Below, piece after piece: positions 6,472-7,536 of a stretch of 7,536 bases of DNA. Below the pieces are notes generated by a model that did no database searches, had not been told where the DNA came from, and saw only the letters and a program-made list of their open reading frames with translations. Every line of letters starts with the position of its first letter. Position 1 is the first letter of the stretch. The DNA is from CAYYWP01 sp964475125 (lineage in GTDB: Bacteria; Desulfobacterota; Binatia; HRBIN30; CADEER01). A program made the position numbers and the translations under genes. The stretch is from NCBI GenBank assembly GCA_964475125.1, contig CAYYWP010000223.1, positions 1-7,536 of the forward strand, read 5' to 3'.

Positions 6472-7140
6472 ATGTATACGCGTATCAGTCTGTTGATCAG
6501 TGCGCTCGCTGTGAGCGCGGTCATCTGCGGAATCGGCGCGCCGGCGCCGGCACGGGCGTGGGACGATGACGGTAGCGTATCGAGCCACGACAAGCCGCCC
6601 CGGCGCCATTGTGGGTTCGATCCGGCGACCAAGCAGTGCGGCGGGCCATGTCCGCAAGTCGGCGACGTCTGTGCGCCGCGCCAAAAGGACAAGCCGCACA
6701 CGAACGGCAAGCCGCACAAGAACCGCGACTGTCGCTGCCAACCGGCAGCGCCGACGGCCACGCCGACCGATACACCGCAGACCGAGCCGCCGGACACGGC
6801 CACGCCGGTGCCATCGGATACGCCGACCGATACACCGACGGACACGCCAACCGCCGTCCCCACAGAGACGCCGACGCCGACCGAGGAGCCGACCGCGTCA
6901 CCGACCGGGGAGCCGACTCCGGCCGTCTGCGGGCTCGACCCGATCAGCGGCCAATGCGGCGGACCGTGCCAAGGGGATACCGAGGTCTGTCTGCCCACCT
7001 CGGACGGCTGCGCCTGTGTCGAGCTGAGCGCCCCATGTGGTCTGGATCCGGTCACCGAGCAATGCGGTGGATTCTGTCCGCCCGGATTCTCCTGCGGCCC
7101 CAGCCCCGATGGCTGCGGCTGCGCGCCGGTGCCGTTCTGA
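6472..7140 (+). CDS. Secreted cysteine-repeat protein with Thr/Pro-rich linker
   Basis: I do not recognise a named family. The 222-residue product starts at ATG 6472, preceded by AGGGAGG with 6-base spacing; in-frame ATGs at 6415 and 6466 fit worse. Residues 1-29 form a signal peptide with a likely signal peptidase I site after Ala-Arg-Ala29. The mature part has three copies of one six-cysteine unit, C-G-[FL]-D-P-x4-Q-C-G-G-x-C...C...C-x-C: copy A at 47-89, copy B at 153-182 and copy C at 189-217. Copies B and C are spaced 8-3-6-6-1 and 8-3-5-6-1. Copy A carries a basic insertion of about 13 residues (near 71-85) between its fourth and fifth cysteines. Residues 91-151 are a low-complexity linker of TPTDTP-like repeats. 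The even cysteine count per unit implies disulfide-bonded mini-domains outside the cytoplasm. There is no anchor or catalytic motif. Adhesion, surface or matrix roles are guesses. Confidence 0.85.
   Translation: MYTRISLLISALAVSAVICGIGAPAPARAWDDDGSVSSHDKPPRRHCGFDPATKQCGGPCPQVGDVCAPRQKDKPHTNGKPHKNRDCRCQPAAPTATPTDTPQTEPPDTATPVPSDTPTDTPTDTPTAVPTETPTPTEEPTASPTGEPTPAVCGLDPISGQCGGPCQGDTEVCLPTSDGCACVELSAPCGLDPVTEQCGGFCPPGFSCGPSPDGCGCAPVPF
6748..6918 (+). repeat. Low-complexity repeats encoding the Thr/Pro linker
   Basis: This stretch is built of short degenerate units such as CCGACCGATACACCG and CCGACGGACACGCC. A perfect 18-base direct repeat occurs at 6760-6777 and 6820-6837, exactly 60 bases apart and thus in frame. 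The repeats encode the TPTDTP-type linker of the secreted Cys-rich protein. Such arrays can expand or contract by slippage without a frameshift when units are multiples of three. Confidence 0.75.
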
Positions 7141-7180
7141 GCCGACCAGGTCGTAGCGGCGCGAGGCGAGGCGACGAATC

Positions 7181-7218
7181 GGCGGCGGAGGCGCGGAGAT
7201 CTCCGCGCCTCCGCCGCC
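7181..7218. terminator. Perfect 38-bp palindrome, probable bidirectional terminator
   Basis: Two 19-base arms (7181-7199 and 7200-7218) are exactly complementary with no spacer; the centre reads GAGATCTC. In RNA this folds to a very stable GC hairpin with a tetraloop. It lies 40 bp after the stop of the Cys-rich protein gene and 19 bp after the stop of the convergent msrA, the expected place for a shared terminator. Only short T-containing sequence (TTCGTCT) follows on the plus strand, so it is not a textbook intrinsic terminator; it may instead stall polymerase or protect 3' ends. Confidence 0.7.
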
Positions 7219-7237
7219 TTCGTCTCAGATCGAGAGC

Positions 7238-7536
7238 CTAGCTCGCAACTCTCGACGCCGCTGCCTCGCCTGCTACCAGGGCGCCGACTGGGCAGCTGAT
7301 GCCCGTGCCGCCCAGCCCGCAGTAACCGCCCGGGTTCTTGGCCAGGTACTGCTGGTGGTAGTCCTCGGCGTAGAAAAACTCGGGGACGGGAACGATCTCG
7401 GTCGTGATGGCGCCGTAGCCGGCGCTCTGCAACCGCGCTTGGTAGAGCTCGCGCGAGCGCTCGGCAGCCAGTCGCTGCACCTCGGAGTAGACATAGATTC
7501 CGGATCGATACTGCGTCCCGACGTCGTTGCCCTGGC
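7238..7536 (-). CDS. msrA: Peptide methionine sulfoxide reductase MsrA, C-terminal part
   Basis: MsrA reduces methionine-S-sulfoxide in proteins and repairs oxidative damage. The 98 visible residues run from the conserved QGNDVGTQYRSGIYVYSE, through FFYAEDYHQQYLAKNPGGYCGLGGTG, to a TAG at 7240-7238. Both blocks are diagnostic of the family: the first lines the active site, and the second carries C-terminal cysteines (in GYCGLGGTGISCPVG) of the kind that recycle the enzyme. The N-terminal part, with the GCFW catalytic cysteine, lies beyond the right edge. It would be about 75 residues if the protein is of usual size. About 15 residues follow the conserved end, a small C-terminal extension. The gene converges on the Cys-rich protein gene across the palindrome. 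Confidence 0.95.
   Translation of the reverse strand, partial: QGNDVGTQYRSGIYVYSEVQRLAAERSRELYQARLQSAGYGAITTEIVPVPEFFYAEDYHQQYLAKNPGGYCGLGGTGISCPVGALVAGEAAASRVAS

Noticed and set aside
6148..6741. Minus-strand open frame covering the intergenic region and the start of the Cys-rich gene
   Set aside because: It has no motif, crosses an AT-rich promoter region and overlaps two supported genes.

Overview
This is a G+C-rich, tightly packed bacterial chromosome segment. It carries two convergent two-gene operons in the middle and three envelope or secretion-related genes plus msrA at the flanks. The organism looks Gram-negative: it has a diderm-style lipoprotein signal, a LysM protein and a signal peptide followed by a Thr/Pro-rich linker. 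Together with the P450 type and the plant-type phosphofructokinase, this suggests a deltaproteobacteria-like or Binatota/Myxococcota-like soil lineage. That placement is inference only; no rRNA or other marker gene is present. I see no tRNA, rRNA, CRISPR array, insertion sequence or prophage gene, and base and codon use look even across the window.

Layout from left to right. (1) On the minus strand, a small LysM protein (782 to 534) is followed 26 bp later by a lipoprotein (507 to beyond the left edge), a likely operon. (2) Positions 783-979 form a divergent promoter region with a good sigma70-like promoter pointing each way. A 29-bp near-perfect palindrome overlaps the -35 box of the rightward promoter. 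(3) On the plus strand, a cytochrome P450 resembling the CYP124/125/142 group (980-2245) is followed after 3 bp by malQ, a 4-alpha-glucanotransferase (2249-3742). (4) On the minus strand, facing them, a membrane fatty-acid desaturase-type enzyme (6151 to 5150) overlaps by 4 bp (GTGA) with a plant-type 6-phosphofructokinase (5153 to 3813). (5) An AT-richer 320-bp intergenic region precedes a plus-strand secreted cysteine-repeat protein (6472-7140). (6) A perfect 38-bp palindrome, probably a bidirectional terminator, separates that gene from the 3' end of msrA (minus strand, running off the right edge).

The two central operons mirror each other. Each begins with an oxygen-dependent, probably lipid-modifying iron enzyme (P450 or desaturase) and ends with a carbohydrate enzyme (glucanotransferase or phosphofructokinase). 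No classic defence, secretion or biosynthetic cluster is visible. The features most worth a second look are the P450 control region (operator-like palindrome plus a possibly leaderless transcript), the lipid/sugar gene pairing, the phosphofructokinase nucleotide motif, and the three-repeat cysteine-rich secreted protein.
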